A DNA stretch of 64,000 nucleotides from Platanthera guangdongensis (Eukaryota > Streptophyta > Magnoliopsida > Asparagales > Orchidaceae): positions 64,344,757 through 64,408,756 of the forward strand of contig CM077165.1 in NCBI GenBank assembly GCA_039583875.1, given 5' to 3'. Both the position numbers and the translations under genes were made by a program. This document shows positions 11,409-23,727 of the stretch, piece after piece (positions within the stretch are counted from its first letter, which is position 1; each line of letters begins with the position of its first letter). The notes beneath the pieces were generated by a model that saw nothing but the letters and a program-made list of their open reading frames with translations, had not been told where the DNA came from and searched no databases.

Positions 11409-12563
11409 TTAAACCGTACCTGTCACCACATCAGCCTGTTTGATGGCCTCATGTTGGCCAAGATTATAGACCCTTGGTTGGGCCGGAGCATAGTGGGACG
11501 CGGTCGACTCCACCGCCTTGCCCTTCTCTTCATAAGTAGCTCCTGGCCTTCTCTCGGACTTAGGAGGTCCGCTCCAACAATCGCGGGCAACGTGCCCCAT
11601 CTTTCCACAAGTAAAACACGTACCCGGGGTCCGACTCGTAGTCGCCCCAGAAGCACCAGAAGGAGCTGGACCCGAAGTCCTATGCTTCTTGAAAGACCTC
11701 CGATAGCCGGACTTTGAAGTAGTCGGCACTAGGAATTCAGATTTCCTATCACCCAAGCTTTTCTTTGCTTGTACATTCTTCATGTCCTTCTCTAAGGACC
11801 GGGCAGTGTTGACCAAGGTTAAGAAACCCTGCGTCATCGGCCCCGAGAGTAGTAATCTCAACTAATCTCTCAAGCCTTCGTCGAATCGATTCGTCTTGTG
11901 CTCCTCATCCAAAATAGTGGAGCTAGCATAACGACTCAGACGAGTAAACTCGTGGAGATATTCATCCAGGCTCCTCTCACCCTGAACCAACTTCAGAAAC
12001 TCATTCTCTAACGCTATCCTCTGCGCCGAAGGGAGGTATCTAGCCAAGAAAAATCTCGAGAACTCCTCCATCAAGACATCACCAAGTTGCCTACCTCTCA
12101 GTAAGTGCAGCTCCAATCCTTCCCACCACATTCTCGCTTCACCGTCCAGAAGGAACGTAGTGATGGTGGTTATTTGCCACTCCTCCGTCTCCGTTGCTGT
12201 CATGACTCTCTTCACCCTGGAGAGCCAGTCTTCAGCCTGAGATGGGGTTCCCAACCCCGAGAATACCGGAGGGTTAAAGCTCATTACATGCTTAAGTTGC
12301 CTCTCGGTTGCCCTCCTTGGCACCACCGGTTCCACAACCACTTGCTCCACTCTCCTCGGCTCAGCCTCTTGAAGAGGTTCCTGCTCCATCGCAGGAGGAG
12401 GCTGATGCGTTTGCCTTGCAGGCTGCGCATTTATCACGGCCAACACAGCTTCAGCCACCAAGCGTATGTTCTCAGCCAATAGAGGTGTTGCAGGAGCAAC
12501 ATCCGGTGCACTGCTAGCCTCAGAAACTCGACATTCCGACGGCCAAACACCACTTCTGGTCAC
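11409..12563 (-). pseudogene. Gag of A, one nonsense codon (left copy)
   Basis: The frame starts at the ATG at 12563 (MTRSGVWPSE) and carries the Ty3 gag core (AEDWLSRVKRVM, MWWEGLELHL, FSRFFLARYLP, LVQGERSLDEYLHEFTRLSRY). A TAG at 11862-11864, GAG in the other copy, splits it into 233 and 150 codons in the same frame. The second part has an intact CCHC knuckle, CFTCGKMGHVARDC, which binds RNA. Together the two copies hold each part intact once, but neither copy holds both. Confidence 0.88.
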
Positions 12564-12774
12564 CTATAGTGGTACAAAACACCGTTAAGCGACCAAATAA
12601 AATTGCAAACAGCAATTATAGGAACACGCAGGTTCCTCAAACACGTGTATTTTCATTCCTAAGTGGACATTCATGGGTTCTTTTACCGTTATAACGATGA
12701 TGCACACAATGTGCTCACCACCCCTTAAAAAGAATTCGCCCACGAATTCATTTTAAGACCGACCAAAACCAGTA

Positions 12775-12785
12775 GTCTGATACCA
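12775..12785 (-). other. Primer-binding site of A (left copy)
   Basis: On the minus strand TGGTATCAGAC, close to the initiator-Met tRNA complement, 3 nt from LTR start. It shows that the LTR to its right is the 5' LTR. Confidence 0.8.
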
Positions 12786-12788
12786 AAT

Positions 12789-12809
12789 TGTAACACCCCC
12801 TATCCGTCG
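12789..12809 (-). repeat. 21-nt stub of the 5' LTR of A at the duplication junction
   Basis: Only the last 21 nt (minus sense) of the LTR are present. The full LTR continues CATAGC at the same point in 28598-28618. Here the next base begins coding sequence of element B. The six bases CCGTCG next to the break may be shared microhomology. Confidence 0.9.
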
Positions 12810-12896
12810 AAGGCTCTCGATCACCGCATCACTCTGCGCTCCTGAGGACTCACCCTCAGATAGGGGAGTCGACCTAGTCAAAGGACGTCTCGCCAT
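12810..12896 (-). pseudogene. Gag N-terminus of Ty3 element B, truncated
   Basis: An ATG at 12896 opens a frame beginning MARRPLTRSTPL that stays open for 29 codons, to the duplication junction. It lies about 610 nt inside the primer site of B, the right place for gag. The rest of B has been lost or lies outside the window. Assignment rests on position, since the segment is too short for a domain. Confidence 0.55.
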
Positions 12897-13503
12897 CCTA
12901 AAACCATATCAACATTAGTCAAATCCTGGTATAATGGTTGTAAATAACCACAAGTACAGACAATACATACATAAATATGATCTTAAAACTGCTAAACTTG
13001 CTCTGGGAGTTTATTTGAACAAAAATGATGTTATGTCTAACCTAGGATAGTTTACCACCATCAACTAACTCTTGTGCCTAGATCGAGAATGCATGAATTT
13101 GTATTCTTTTTCTGATTTAAAACCATGTGTTTACATATGTCATCCTGCAAATATTTAGCTTGGCACGTTGTGCTTATGCAATGTTATGTTATGCATGATG
13201 TACTATGCATTCTAAAAAGGCCCTAATGCATGTCATTAGCGGCGTACGCATGAAAATGTTATGCATCCCATACTACATAAAATTCTTATGCAACGAAAAT
13301 GAAACGTGCTAGTCGCATTCATGTGGTGAGGTTATGCATCCCATACTACATAATATTCCCCGTATACTTCATGTTATGATATGAGTGTAGTTTTTGTGCT
13401 TCAGCCAAGACGTGCTGATGACATATCGGTGTGTGTATGATATGATGCTAAACATGTAATACCTATAAGGAAAGGTTGCCCGACAAATTGTCAAGCAACC
13501 TCC
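12897..13503 (-). other. 5' leader of element B
   Basis: AT-rich untranslated leader between the primer site and the gag start of B. The motif TTATGCATCCCATACTACAT occurs twice (about 13258 and 13333). Several TTATGCA/ATGTTATG repeats suggest an RNA-structured leader. No open frame is convincing. Confidence 0.6.
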
Positions 13504-13514
13504 CTCTGATACCA
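13504..13514 (-). other. Primer-binding site of B
   Basis: On the minus strand TGGTATCAGAG, matching initiator-Met tRNA, 2 nt from the LTR boundary GTGACA. It identifies 13517-16487 as the 5' LTR of a leftward element. Confidence 0.85.
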
Positions 13515-13516
13515 AC

Positions 13517-16487
13517 TGTCACAACCCGCATTTTCTCCGAATTTGAGAAGTATCAGAGTATGAGAAAACACGCGTCGTGATGCCACGTCGAGCTGGGGAT
13601 AACTGTCGACGCTCAGGCGAACATCATCTAACTAGATTATGAAAATTCATAAGTTTAATGATTATAAAAATCAGTTATATTTTAGAGGCCGTATCCCTCT
13701 TCTCGGTGGATCATCTAGTCCACGGTTTAAAACTATACTTATACGCAGTGAAAAAATACTTTATTTACATTTGACACCCTATGAGGGTGCATAAGTGACC
13801 CCCAAGGTCAACTTATATTATGCAAGACTCTAGATTTATATTATATTATAAGTAGGAAAACGATCTTTTTACATTGCTTGGAAAGTAATGTATGAGTTTT
13901 ATAAACATGCTGGTCATGAAATATAATAGTAATAGTGTTTTTAGGTTTAAAAGTAACTTGCAACCTAGCATAAATCTTCCCAAGAGCAAGTAGACTATCT
14001 CCAGAAAGGTAGCAATAAAAGAAACTTATCTAGTATCATAAGGTAAATCTACCAGTGGGCGCCTACAACATGACACGAACCCCCTAGCAAGTATGTATGT
14101 CTATAAGAAAACATAAAAACTACCTCACAACAGCAAGAGAAAGATCCCTACAACTCAATGGATCACCAGCAACACCACAACAAATCTAGCCGCCTGCCCG
14201 ACTACTAATCAGAACCTGAGGCATCCAGAAAATAAAACAATACCTCAGCAAGTAAAACAAGAAAATCTGAATTACGGCATGAAATCAAAATGGAACAAAG
14301 AAAGTAAGTAAACATGACAGTAAAAGCAAACACTATCCCAAGTAAGCCAAAGTACACCAAGTACCAGGTAACAACACCAAGCCCTGCTCAAATCCTGTAG
14401 AGTCTACAAGGCAAAAGACAAGAAAACTTGCCACAATATGCTGTATTCTACAAGGAAGAAACACCTAACAATCCTAATTTGTGAGTTAATGGCAGTAGAA
14501 AACAACATGGACCTGAGTTGGTGACCAAAACAGTCCCCCAAACAAAACAGTTCCAACTAAAAATTAACTGTTCCGGCACAAAGCCACCACATACCCAGCC
14601 CGTACCTAGGATTAAAAGGTGGCGGAGACGACAATACCCAGCCCGTACCTGAGACTAAAAAGTGGCAGCCATGGCTCGCACACAAAACATCCCGCTCCTT
14701 TAGAGCGTCAAAATACAACTACCTGCCATAACCCATGATTCAGCCCTCAAAACAAAGGGAGAACGAAAGGCTTACAAGACATCCCCCCTAGGAGGTAATC
14801 GCACGGGAAGAAGAGAAACTGAAAAGGAATAAATCCCATCTTACAGGAATTCGTCGATCTCCAGCCACAGGAAAATCGTCGAACTCAGCTCTCAGGAAAG
14901 TCGTCGAACGCAGATCACGGAAAATCGTCGAACTCCATTCGGCGATTTGCTTTTGTCGAACACAAGCCACGGGAAAAATCGTCGAATGTCGTTCGACAAT
15001 TTTCCTTTCGTCAATTCCTGGCCACGGGAAAAATCGTCGAACGTCATTCGACGATTTTCCTTACCTCAAACACTGGCCATGGGAAAAATCGGCGAATGCC
15101 GTTTGATAATTTTCCATACGTCGAACACTGGCCACGGGAAAAATCGTCGAACGGCGTTCGACGATTGTCCTTACGTAGAACACTGGACACGGGAGATTCG
15201 TCGAAATCCATTCGACAATTTTCGTCGGACCCAGAACTAAGGCAAATCGTCGAGCTCAGCTCGACGATAATCGTCGAACCCAGATCGACGATCTTCATCG
15301 AAATGGCTGTATTGAGTGCAAAGTAATCCTGTACCTCCAACTTCATTTCCGACCAATCTTCTTAGCCTAATTTGATCCTATTACTCGTAATATAAGTATG
15401 AAAAAACACTGCTACTAGTTCTAAGGCTGAAAGGCTAAATACTACCCAATCCGAGATCAACAGGGAACAATTTGATAAAAGACAAGACTACAGCAATCCA
15501 GCCGAAGACTTGGAGTTTCAAAACTTGAGAAAAATGAAAAAGAACATAAAGGAGCATTCCTGGTTCAAGGACCTCATGATTTTTTACAGAAAATCAGAGC
15601 AAAATAATAATCTTAGGAAACATGAGTGATAGCAACAAAAATGACATGAAAAGGAGAAGAAAAACTTGGCAAGGGTAGGAGCACCACTTGCCTCAAATTC
15701 TAGCGATTTATCTTGCACAGCCCTTCCTCTCTCTCTCGGCTCCAGCCGCAACAGCACCTAAACAGGAATTTTAGAGTTTTAATGGCGGAAAATGGTCAAA
15801 CTAAAAATTCCGAGACCACTAGAAACACCACGAAAATTGAATCTCTTACCGTAGGAATGAAGGTCTAAGCGAGAGTAATCCAAATCCGCTTTCGGAATCG
15901 AATTCCGTCCAAAACGCTCCCAGAATCGGAGTCTGAAGGGTAGCAGGGTTGGTGTTTTTTCTTCCTCTCGAATAGGCGACGGTTATTCTCTCACGGAAGG
16001 AGACAATGAAAAGTCTCGATTTTGTCTTAAGGCAATATATATATATGCATGGACACGTCTAATCAGCCTTAACTGCCACCTAAAAGCTACTGGATTCAAT
16101 TCAAGCTTTATTGATGAATTATTTGCATCCATTATTATTAACACATCAAAATGACACGAAAACCGAACCACCTCGGAATCCGACGAAATTCACACCGTAG
16201 CTAAATACCCACGATACAAACGCAACGGCGAAGTAAAAATCAACTTTTGACGAACAAAACTTGGGTTATCACTACCTGAAGCCAAAACACAAGCATCCCC
16301 CGAGAGGCCTCACCGATCACCAAAACAGACCTGGCTTGCTAGGGAATCTTTCCAAAAAGGCTACTAATAACCACACAAGGAACGTAGAGTGCTAAGACCA
16401 CGCTATAACAAGCGGCACATGCCGAAAACGCGTCAACATAATGCCAAACGAGAATTAAATAATCGCAGAAAAATCGGGGGCGTTACA
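13517..16487 (-). repeat. 5' LTR of Ty3 element B (complete)
   Basis: A 2.97 kb LTR from TGTCACAACCCG to GGGCGTTACA. Its minus-strand opening TGTAACGCCCC matches that of A, so the two families are related. TATA-like runs lie near 16032-16042 and 13831-13850. A five-unit 55-bp tandem array with internal palindromes occupies 14956-15230, followed by further TCGTCGA modules to 15300. The segment 1-832 is the matching end of the other copy. Confidence 0.88.
14956..15230. repeat. 5 x 55-bp tandem array with TCGTCGA/TCGACGA palindromes
   Basis: The anchor CACGGG recurs at 14968, 15023, 15078, 15133 and 15188, exactly 55 nt apart. Each unit carries AAATCGTCGAA, a 5-nt core and TTCGACGATTTT, an inverted repeat. 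The fifth unit is the most diverged. Single modules flank the array at 14847-14930 and 15244-15300. Confidence 0.92.
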
Positions 16488-16941
16488 CTAGATCTCTCAA
16501 ATGATAAGGGTTCAGTTGCCATGGTTCAAGAGGAATAAACAGGTCGATTGTGTCCGTCCCCGGCATGAAATTGCACTAGAAATCTGCTCCACTAGTGGAT
16601 TAGGCATTATGGGTGAAGCCGTAGTCGCGACCGTTAGTCCGACTCGGTGATGTTACATAGCGAGCCTTAAGGATTTTGTTAGAAATATGTCAGCGGGAAG
16701 ATTTCATTTGTGATGATTGTCCCCCCTTGTTTTCATGTGAGTACGATGGTGGATTAGGGAGGGAAAGTCTTTCGATTGTGATGTGCTAAGGCACGACTTT
16801 GTGCCTATGGTCAGCTGGCTAGCCCATGATGTTGCAAAGTCACATGTGGAGATTGTCCAGGCGAGACAAGTCCTCTTCCATTAAACTGACGAGATCACCA
16901 AGCTTTGGACAAGCCCGGACGATACCAGCTGGGTCCCGATG
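16488..16941. other. Unassigned segment between LTR B and LTR E (right copy)
   Basis: Same sequence as 833-1285 with a few substitutions. Nothing recognisable is encoded. Confidence 0.5.
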
Positions 16942-18215
16942 TGTTGCAACCTTAGTTCTGATTTGGATCAGGATCACTATTAAGAATATTAGATTGACCC
17001 AAAATGTATAGTCATGGGTCATAGGATTATTTCCAGGTTTGGTCATTCAGAAAAATTCCAGAGAAGTTCAGATTTGACGTTCAGAAAATTGCTGGAAGAA
17101 AATCTCTGAACTCAGTTCAACGATCTCTGAGCAGAGATCAACGATCTCTGAGCTCAGCTCAAAGAAAACTGTAAAACTCAGATGCAGTTCAAAATCTCTG
17201 AACTCAGCTCAACGATCTCCAAGCTAAGTTCAACGATCTCCGAAGCTAGTTTGAAGAAGCTTTAAAATTTAGTTTGGCGATTTCCTGTGCCGTTTTTCAG
17301 ACCATCTTATTTACAACTGCCAGATTTAATTAAGGCTTAACTGCAGGCATTTATAGCTCTCAGATTTAATGCTATATATTCTTATCAAATATAGCCGTTT
17401 GAATGACAGTATAAAATATGGCCTATTACAGAGATTAAATGCCAATTGATTTTTCAAGACAGATTCCATTCTCGGGAATTGATTTAGCCATTCCAAGATA
17501 GAAAGAATTCAAATGCTTGAATTCTTCAGGCATTAAATATACAGATATTATATTTTACAGAGAATATAAGAAGAGTAATACAACACTCTGACAAAATAGA
17601 AGAGATAGAGAGAGAATATTCAAGACGACTTTTTCTCTCACAAAAGAAGAACTCAGCAACAAGTTTTCTTACAGCAAATCAACATCATCTTCTTCATCTG
17701 CTCCAGGATTTCAAGAGACAATCAATTCATATCAGTCTAAAAGCTTGTTGGAGAGCAACATCAACTTGAAGGCCTATCACCCTACAGTAAGGCTTCCATA
17801 TTTCTCTAAACCACTCAATATCTCAGGGGGAGCCATTTGCTACCATCAATAATCCACAAGTCTTCTCTCTGTTTGTTGACATAGAAGACATAATCAACTC
17901 TCTCACCCCCACTATATAAAGGGTTGCCATCTCCCTTCAAAAGTGATTCCTGGTTACAAGTCACCTGATCAAAATACTTGGGGATTTGGTTTTTGAGCAC
18001 CTGATCAAAAGCTCATTGGTGTCAGGAACCTGATCAAAAATCTGAGTGGAATCCTACCAGGGTGGTAGAAGAGTGGATGTTCCCAAGTTTAGGGGAACCA
18101 CTATAAATTCTTGTGTCGTCTGTGTGCTTGCTTTTCCTTCTTTATCTTTGTGCTGTGACTTTTTACATTAACTCTATTTTACAAGAAAGTTATGATCTAT
18201 CTCATTCTTCTTTCA
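16942..18215 (+). repeat. 5' LTR of Copia E (right copy)
   Basis: Starts TGTTGCAACC, one change from the other copy, and ends TTTCA before a primer site at 18218-18232. TATA candidates are at 17913-17920 and 18102-18109. Features are otherwise those of 1286-2558. Confidence 0.88.
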
Positions 18216-18217
18216 AG

Positions 18218-18232
18218 TGGTACCAGAGGGGG
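18218..18232 (+). other. Primer-binding site of E (right copy)
   Basis: TGGTACCAGAGGGGG, identical to 2561-2575. Confidence 0.7.
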
Positions 18233-18304
18233 TTTCTTTGGTTGTACAGACTAACACCTGAACCAAAACGATCTGATAGATCTTATATTTCTTAAGAGTT
18301 TCTC

Positions 18305-19015
18305 ATGGCACAAAATGAAGAATGTTCAAGCACTGGGCCTCCTAAGTGCAATCTGGATAAGCTTGCACTATGGAAGGCAAGGATTAGGATGTTTATGAAT
18401 TCTATTGATGAAGCCATTTACAACTCTATTTTGTCAGGTCCCATTACACTATCTGTAGCCTCAGAAGCCCAAAAATTGCTAAAAATTACTGATGCAAGAG
18501 CAATGGACATCCTTGCTCAATCAATGTCTGATGACATTTTTCAAGAAGTGGTTGAATGTACTTCAACAAAGGATATTTGGGACTCCCTCACAGCAATGGC
18601 TTCTGGATCAGCAAAAGAAAGAACATTTAAAGCTGAATCTTGGAGTGACTCTGAAGCTTCATCCTGTACAACTGAGGATGAAGAAGAAATAAAAGCAAGA
18701 GAATTCTGCTTCATGGCAAGAAATGCATCTTCCAGCAGCTATGATGAAGAATCTGAATATGATGAAGAATCAATAACAGAATCAGAAGAGGATCAGGTTA
18801 TTTCCTCCTTTGATTTCTCTTCAGAACATTTTATAGAAGATTTTAAAATTTTATGCAATTATTTGATTCTATCTGAGAAAGACATAAAACTTCTCATAGA
18901 AAATGTAATTAATTTATCTTCTGAAAACATTCAACTCAAAGAAGACTTAACAATTACTTCAAAAATATTAGCTTCATTAGAATCAGTTAAAGGTAAAGAA
19001 AAGAACCCTTGCTAA
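18305..19015 (+). pseudogene. Copia E gag, internally deleted (right copy)
   Basis: A 236-codon open frame. It shares with the left copy the fusion of the gag N-terminus (about residues 1-100) to the acidic tail (EDEEEIKAREFC) and the coiled-coil end. The deletion of the central domain and zinc knuckle therefore predates the duplication. It has CAG where the left copy has TAG. The TAA stop at 19013-19015 lies at the junction with LTR D. A gag of this kind may still oligomerise through its helices, but lacks the RNA-binding knuckle. I call it a pseudogene because pol and a second LTR are absent. Confidence 0.8.
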
Positions 19016-19948
19016 ACCCTAATCCTTTTTTCGTTTTCCTTCTTATATGCGTTAATTTGAATCAACGACACAATTGTATGTGGACCCAGCCAAGGATTGG
19101 TGAGCACCTCCTTCAGAAAAGACAAAGCAGCATTCGGCGCCGCTGCAGCTTTTTCGCAATAGCTACATGTAAGTTGACTTTGATGACGTCAGTAATGGTC
19201 ATCACCATCTAGACTTAGAAAATATTGCAGAAATCCACAAAGTGTTGAGTGATGTTAAGTTACTCAATGCCATCTGTCTTGGCACTCAACGCTTCTGGAC
19301 TTGTCAATTTTCTCTGGATGTGTCTCAGCAGTTCTGTCTCAGCCATTCTATCTTAACGATCTCAGCAGTTCTTATTAACAGCTGAGACAACCTTCTGTCT
19401 CAGCGCTTTCTATCTCAGCACTCTCAGCGGTTTCAGTGCTTTATTCTTAACTGCTCAGACAACCTTCTGTCTCAGTGCTTTCTTCTTAACTACTGAGATA
19501 ACCTTCTGTCTCAGTGCTTTCTTCGCAGCGGTATCAAAGCTTTCTTCTCAGTTATCTCAGCACTTTCTTCTCAGCTCTCTCAGTTGTCTCAGTGCTTTTT
19601 GATTTAGTCAGTTTTTCTGGCTTTAGCTGCGTTCAACGAACTGTGGGTTGAGCTCGACGAACTCTGATATTCTCAGTGGTCTCAGCACTTTTTACCTTAG
19701 TCAATTTTTCTGGCTTTAGCACGCCAAGTGTTGAGCTGAGCTCGAGGAATTGCACACTGAGCTCGACGAACTATTATCTGAGCTCGATGAACTTTGAGTT
19801 TACCACCAAACTCATCTTGTTCACCTATCCAATCATGGAATACTTGCATGCAAGAACTAGAGCACATATCAAATACATTATGCTCCTTAGCATGATTGGT
19901 GATGCCTCTTCAAATCCTGAGAAACATTGTAGGGCATAAATCCCAACA
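19016..19948 (-). repeat. Truncated 3' LTR of Copia D (right copy)
   Basis: Matches 3359-4291 and the outer part of 41751-43876. It ends TCCCAACA at 19948, followed by the polypurine tract. CTGTCTCAG-type quasi-repeats run from 19320 to 19600 and GAGCTCGACGAA motifs from 19650 to 19800. Confidence 0.82.
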
Positions 19949-20449
19949 ATCTCCCCCTATTTGAAGAAGGCATAATACCCATCCATGTTAATGTGCATCA
20001 ACACAAGAAATATCATGACAGGTCTAATGATAACATTATCATGACAACTAGCCATCCCAGTACAGGATAACTCCTCGTGTATGAGATGGCTTTCCATTAT
20101 CATTGAAAGATCAATGTTACAGGTGAATTATCAATCATTGACAATATAATAGTATGATTCATCAACAAAATATTTATTAATCATTTACAAGGTACACAAT
20201 TTGATTAAGATCTGTCTAAACATTAACTTAGCCAAACAACAGTAGCAAACTTGCAATTACAGGATTTCTATGAAAGAACAACATATTTATTAATTATAGA
20301 TATACAACTGAGAGTTGCATAAAACATTTATCACATCAATATAGTTAGGGGCAACACATTAATTTCATTGATAAAGATTTGATGTTGATACACTGTTGAT
20401 ATTCATTACAATACTTGAATAAAAGAACCCTAAGTATTGCAGCCTCATA
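19949..20449 (-). other. Polypurine tract and non-coding 3' region of D (right copy)
   Basis: The tract at 19949-19966 reads AAATAGGGGGAGAT on the minus strand, a standard Sirevirus form. The remaining 480 bp is AT-rich without an open frame. Confidence 0.65.
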
Positions 20450-21383
20450 TTAGTTTCGTTTTGATGAACTAGAATCAGCATCCTTGGAAGCAGTAGTCTT
20501 CTTCAAGTTTTCAGCTTTGTTCTCCTACCTCTTGAAGTAAAGGAATGGTTTTGGAATATATCTGGGAGGCATTTTCTTAGGGTTTCTCTTCCTTACCAGC
20601 TTCTCTTTGAATACTCTTTCCCATCGGGAATTTCTTTTCAGATGATTTATACATTCCTCAGAAGGATATACACTATCAATATTCTTTAAGATTTGTCCAT
20701 GGCTTACCCAAGCATTGATAATGATGGATTCAGAGGCATCACTTAGTTGTTCAAGATCTGGATCATCTCTATTCTCAGCTCTCCTCTTTGCCATGAACAC
20801 TTCAGCCAATTAAGTTCCTTCCCTCTTTCTTCTGGCAGTAAGCTATGCATCCTGTATAATTCTAGCTTGTGCTGGCAAGTCTAGGTCCTCTGGCCTCTTT
20901 CTATCTAGGAGGGGCAGGTGTAGTGCCACCCTGGTGCCTTGAATTACATTGAAGGCTTGATATTCAATGAGTGTTGCTGCCTTAACATGGCTGCTCTCCC
21001 CCTTTCTGCCTTCTTCAATGATGGTCTTTTGCAGTAAGGTGATGTTGGCTTCATTCTTGCTTGATATAGAATTCAATATTCTTTCATTGTCAGCAAGCAG
21101 CTCATCTTTCAGAAGTATTGCCTCCTTCATATATTGGAAGGCAATATTGGTGATATGTTGATTTACATGATCGGTTGCACCCTTAATCACCTCATAAGTT
21201 GCACATACATAATTCTTGACATATCCCATGTCAGCTGTAGAGAATTTCTGACTTGTATCCAAGGATTTCGTGACGGTGGTCAGTTTGATGCCAGCAGTTC
21301 CAGCCCTATCAAACCACGTTATGACTTGTTTGTTTAAGGGAGAGATTTCTTCTTTATTTTCATTGACTTTGGTACAAGTCATC
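20450..21383 (-). pseudogene. Env-like third ORF of D, C-terminal part (right copy)
   Basis: Continues, in the same frame, the N-terminal part at 37280-38670. The insertion of A separates them at codons for AKLRDD and then MTCTKVNENK. The helical, charged region (182-codon open frame 20843-21391) and the basic tail (94 codons, 20525-20809) are separated by nonsense codons near 20840 and 20810. The last stop is at 20450-20452. Function is unknown. Similar proteins follow pol in Sirevirus elements. Confidence 0.72.
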
Positions 21384-23710
21384 TGTAACACCCCCTATCC
21401 GTCACATAGCATATAGCAGTAGGTCCGGCCGGTGCCCGACGCCATATACTACAGACAGACCGGGTGGTTACTCATGGAAACCATCCAACCAATCATAACG
21501 TCCTACATAGAGCATTCTAGCGGAAGTAGATTAATCAGTTGTAGCAAAGAACCCAGCACTAAAGCATGAATGTCCACTAATACAAAATAGGAATGTTACA
21601 AAATACAACAGTACAAGCCTTAAGGCCTTACAAAAATTTTTCACTTCATATTACATGTTTTACAAACCACGGCACGCAGGCCGGTCACAAATGAATAAAG
21701 CAATAAACACTCTGATTAGGCCTTCGAGGGCTGGCTTCTCAAAAGGGATTTAGCCCTCTATTGACCGCTTGGTCCGGCAGCACCTGCAAACAACAAACCA
21801 CCGCATGGTGGAAAAACAAGGCAACGGTCAGCAATGCTGACCAAATTATAACGATCCCGCCCCCAACTCGGGGCGGCGATGCTCCTTCCCTGCATCTCAT
21901 TAGCATAAGCGAGCAATATATATATAACCATTTCATCATAAATGTTGGCTCGCACGACCACACGCCCCGTGCTCTCAGGGCACATTCTCGGTGAACCGGT
22001 CGATGTCACGTCAATTAAAGCCATGGACATTCCGGACTCACCGCCGCCACTTTGACGGACAAACCTATGGGCATTTTGTCTTCTTCGCCTGGGTCATGAC
22101 AATTTAAGCCATTGACCGCCGAAGACCCTAATCTATGTCAACGACAAGTGCCACGTACCCTTAGGTCTCTTTAACCGAACGACATAGAACGGGTACGGTT
22201 CCATCTAATCCGTGCTCACATCGCAACGACAATTTAAGCCATTTGCGCGGGTCAAACCTCTCCCGAGTCCCGTTTCCATCACAATTCACATAACCCGGTT
22301 ATGTTCAAGTTGGCTCTCAGGCCACCAAGTTGGCAAGATCACGCATCCACCCAGTTTTTCGGGTGCACCTTTGGGTTAATCCCCAAGGCTCCCTGTTGCA
22401 ATCTACCGTGTAGAAAACCCAAAAAACAACCAATAACACGGATTCTTCTTCGGCATTATGCAATGCAACATCACCGATCTAGACCAACATGTCCGGATAG
22501 GCTTCACACATCATGCCTATGTCCGTTCTCGCTTACGGACTCTAAACAACGGGGACTTCACATATCTACCAGAAGGAACGCCTCCAACTCACCGCAAACT
22601 CGCGAGAGCGGGCTTCCTATGAAAAGAAGGAGAGCTACTCATGCTCAAGAAGAGAATCGTTACCCTTACGTTCCTCTTTGGCACCATGGAAAAGTTAGCG
22701 GATGAAAAGCACCGCACTAGCTTTACCTCCGTGGATCCGGAGTCGGCTCGCGATTTGGAGCTTCGAAGCTCCTCCAATGGCCGGATCTAGCTTCTTCTTC
22801 CTTCCTTGGCTCTCCTCTCTTTCTAAGATTTAGAAAGACAACCACTCATGAAAAGTGAGGGTTTCTAAGGCCCAATCCCGGGTATATCCCTTCAGGAACA
22901 ATCCCCAGCCGTTGGATCATCAATTAAAGAAATGAACGGCTTTGATTCGGGACTGAAATGCCCAATCTGGACCGCACACGGCCTGGCACACGCCCGTGTC
23001 CAGGGCTGTGTACCTCATTCGCCGTCAAAATCGGCTCACCTGGAACAACACACGGGTATCGAACATGCCCGTGTTCGACCTGACACGCCCATGTTCCACC
23101 TGACACGGTCGTGTGGGCGGCCGTGTACCCCCATCGTTTTTCCCCGAAAACAACCCGAGCACTGCACGGGTTCTAGGACACGCCCGTGTCCTTGCCCGTG
23201 TCACCTCAACACGCCTGGGCTCCAGGCCGTGTACACGGTCTCGACACTCGACACTTCATCGAGCGAAGATCGTCGACCTAACGACACGGCCTTGGACACG
23301 CCCGTGTCCTAGGCCGTGTGCCTTGTCTCGACACATCGTCGAGCAAAGTTCGTCGACTTTCGGACGAGTGTCGACACGGGTCGACACGCCCTGTGACACG
23401 CCCGTGTCGCAGGCCGTGTACCATGTCTCGACACATCGTCGAGCGACACACATTGTCGAACGAAATTCATCGACCCCCTGGGCCGATCGTCGACACGGCC
23501 TTGACACGCCCTGCGACACGCCCGTGTCGTAGGCCGTGTTCTCTGCTCGACGATCGTGGACTCCAAAATCGTCGGCCTCTCGACCAAAACGTCGAACCCA
23601 GCCTGACACGCCCTGGGACACGCCCATGTCTCAGGCCGTGTGCCTACTGCTAGAACCCAAAACTGGCCCAAAACATGCCCCGTCGCTCTTTTGAGTTTCA
23701 GGGCGTTACA
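21384..23710 (-). repeat. 3' LTR of A (right copy)
   Basis: 2,327 bp between TGTAAC and GTTACA, flanked on the left by TCATC. It carries the palindrome cluster 22970-23640. A sampled 190-bp stretch differs from the 5' LTR at five positions, suggesting divergence of a few percent. Confidence 0.93.
22970..23640. repeat. ACACGCCCGTGT palindrome cluster in LTR A (right copy)
   Basis: Same organisation as 7306-7960, including perfect GACACG-CC-CGTGTC dyads near 23180, 23295, 23395 and 23515. One extra TCGTCGAGCGACACACAT insertion occurs near 23440. Confidence 0.85.
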
Positions 23711-23727
23711 ACTCTCCCCATCTTAAA
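23711..23727 (-). other. Polypurine tract of A (right copy)
   Basis: Minus-strand AAGATGGGGAGAGT directly before the LTR start. One transversion interrupts the purine run seen in the left copy. Confidence 0.7.

Larger units (their letters stand above)
1..12809. repeat. Tandem segmental duplication, left copy (cut by window start)
   Basis: This stretch matches 15619-28618 in the same order and orientation: LTR B, unassigned segment, LTR E and gag, truncated LTR D, env-like tail, LTR A, pol and gag of A. The offset grows from about 15,618 at the left to 15,809 at the right because of indels. By eye the copies differ at roughly 2-4 percent of positions. The left copy ends abruptly 21 nt into the 5' LTR of A. 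Its left end lies outside the window. Confidence 0.93.
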
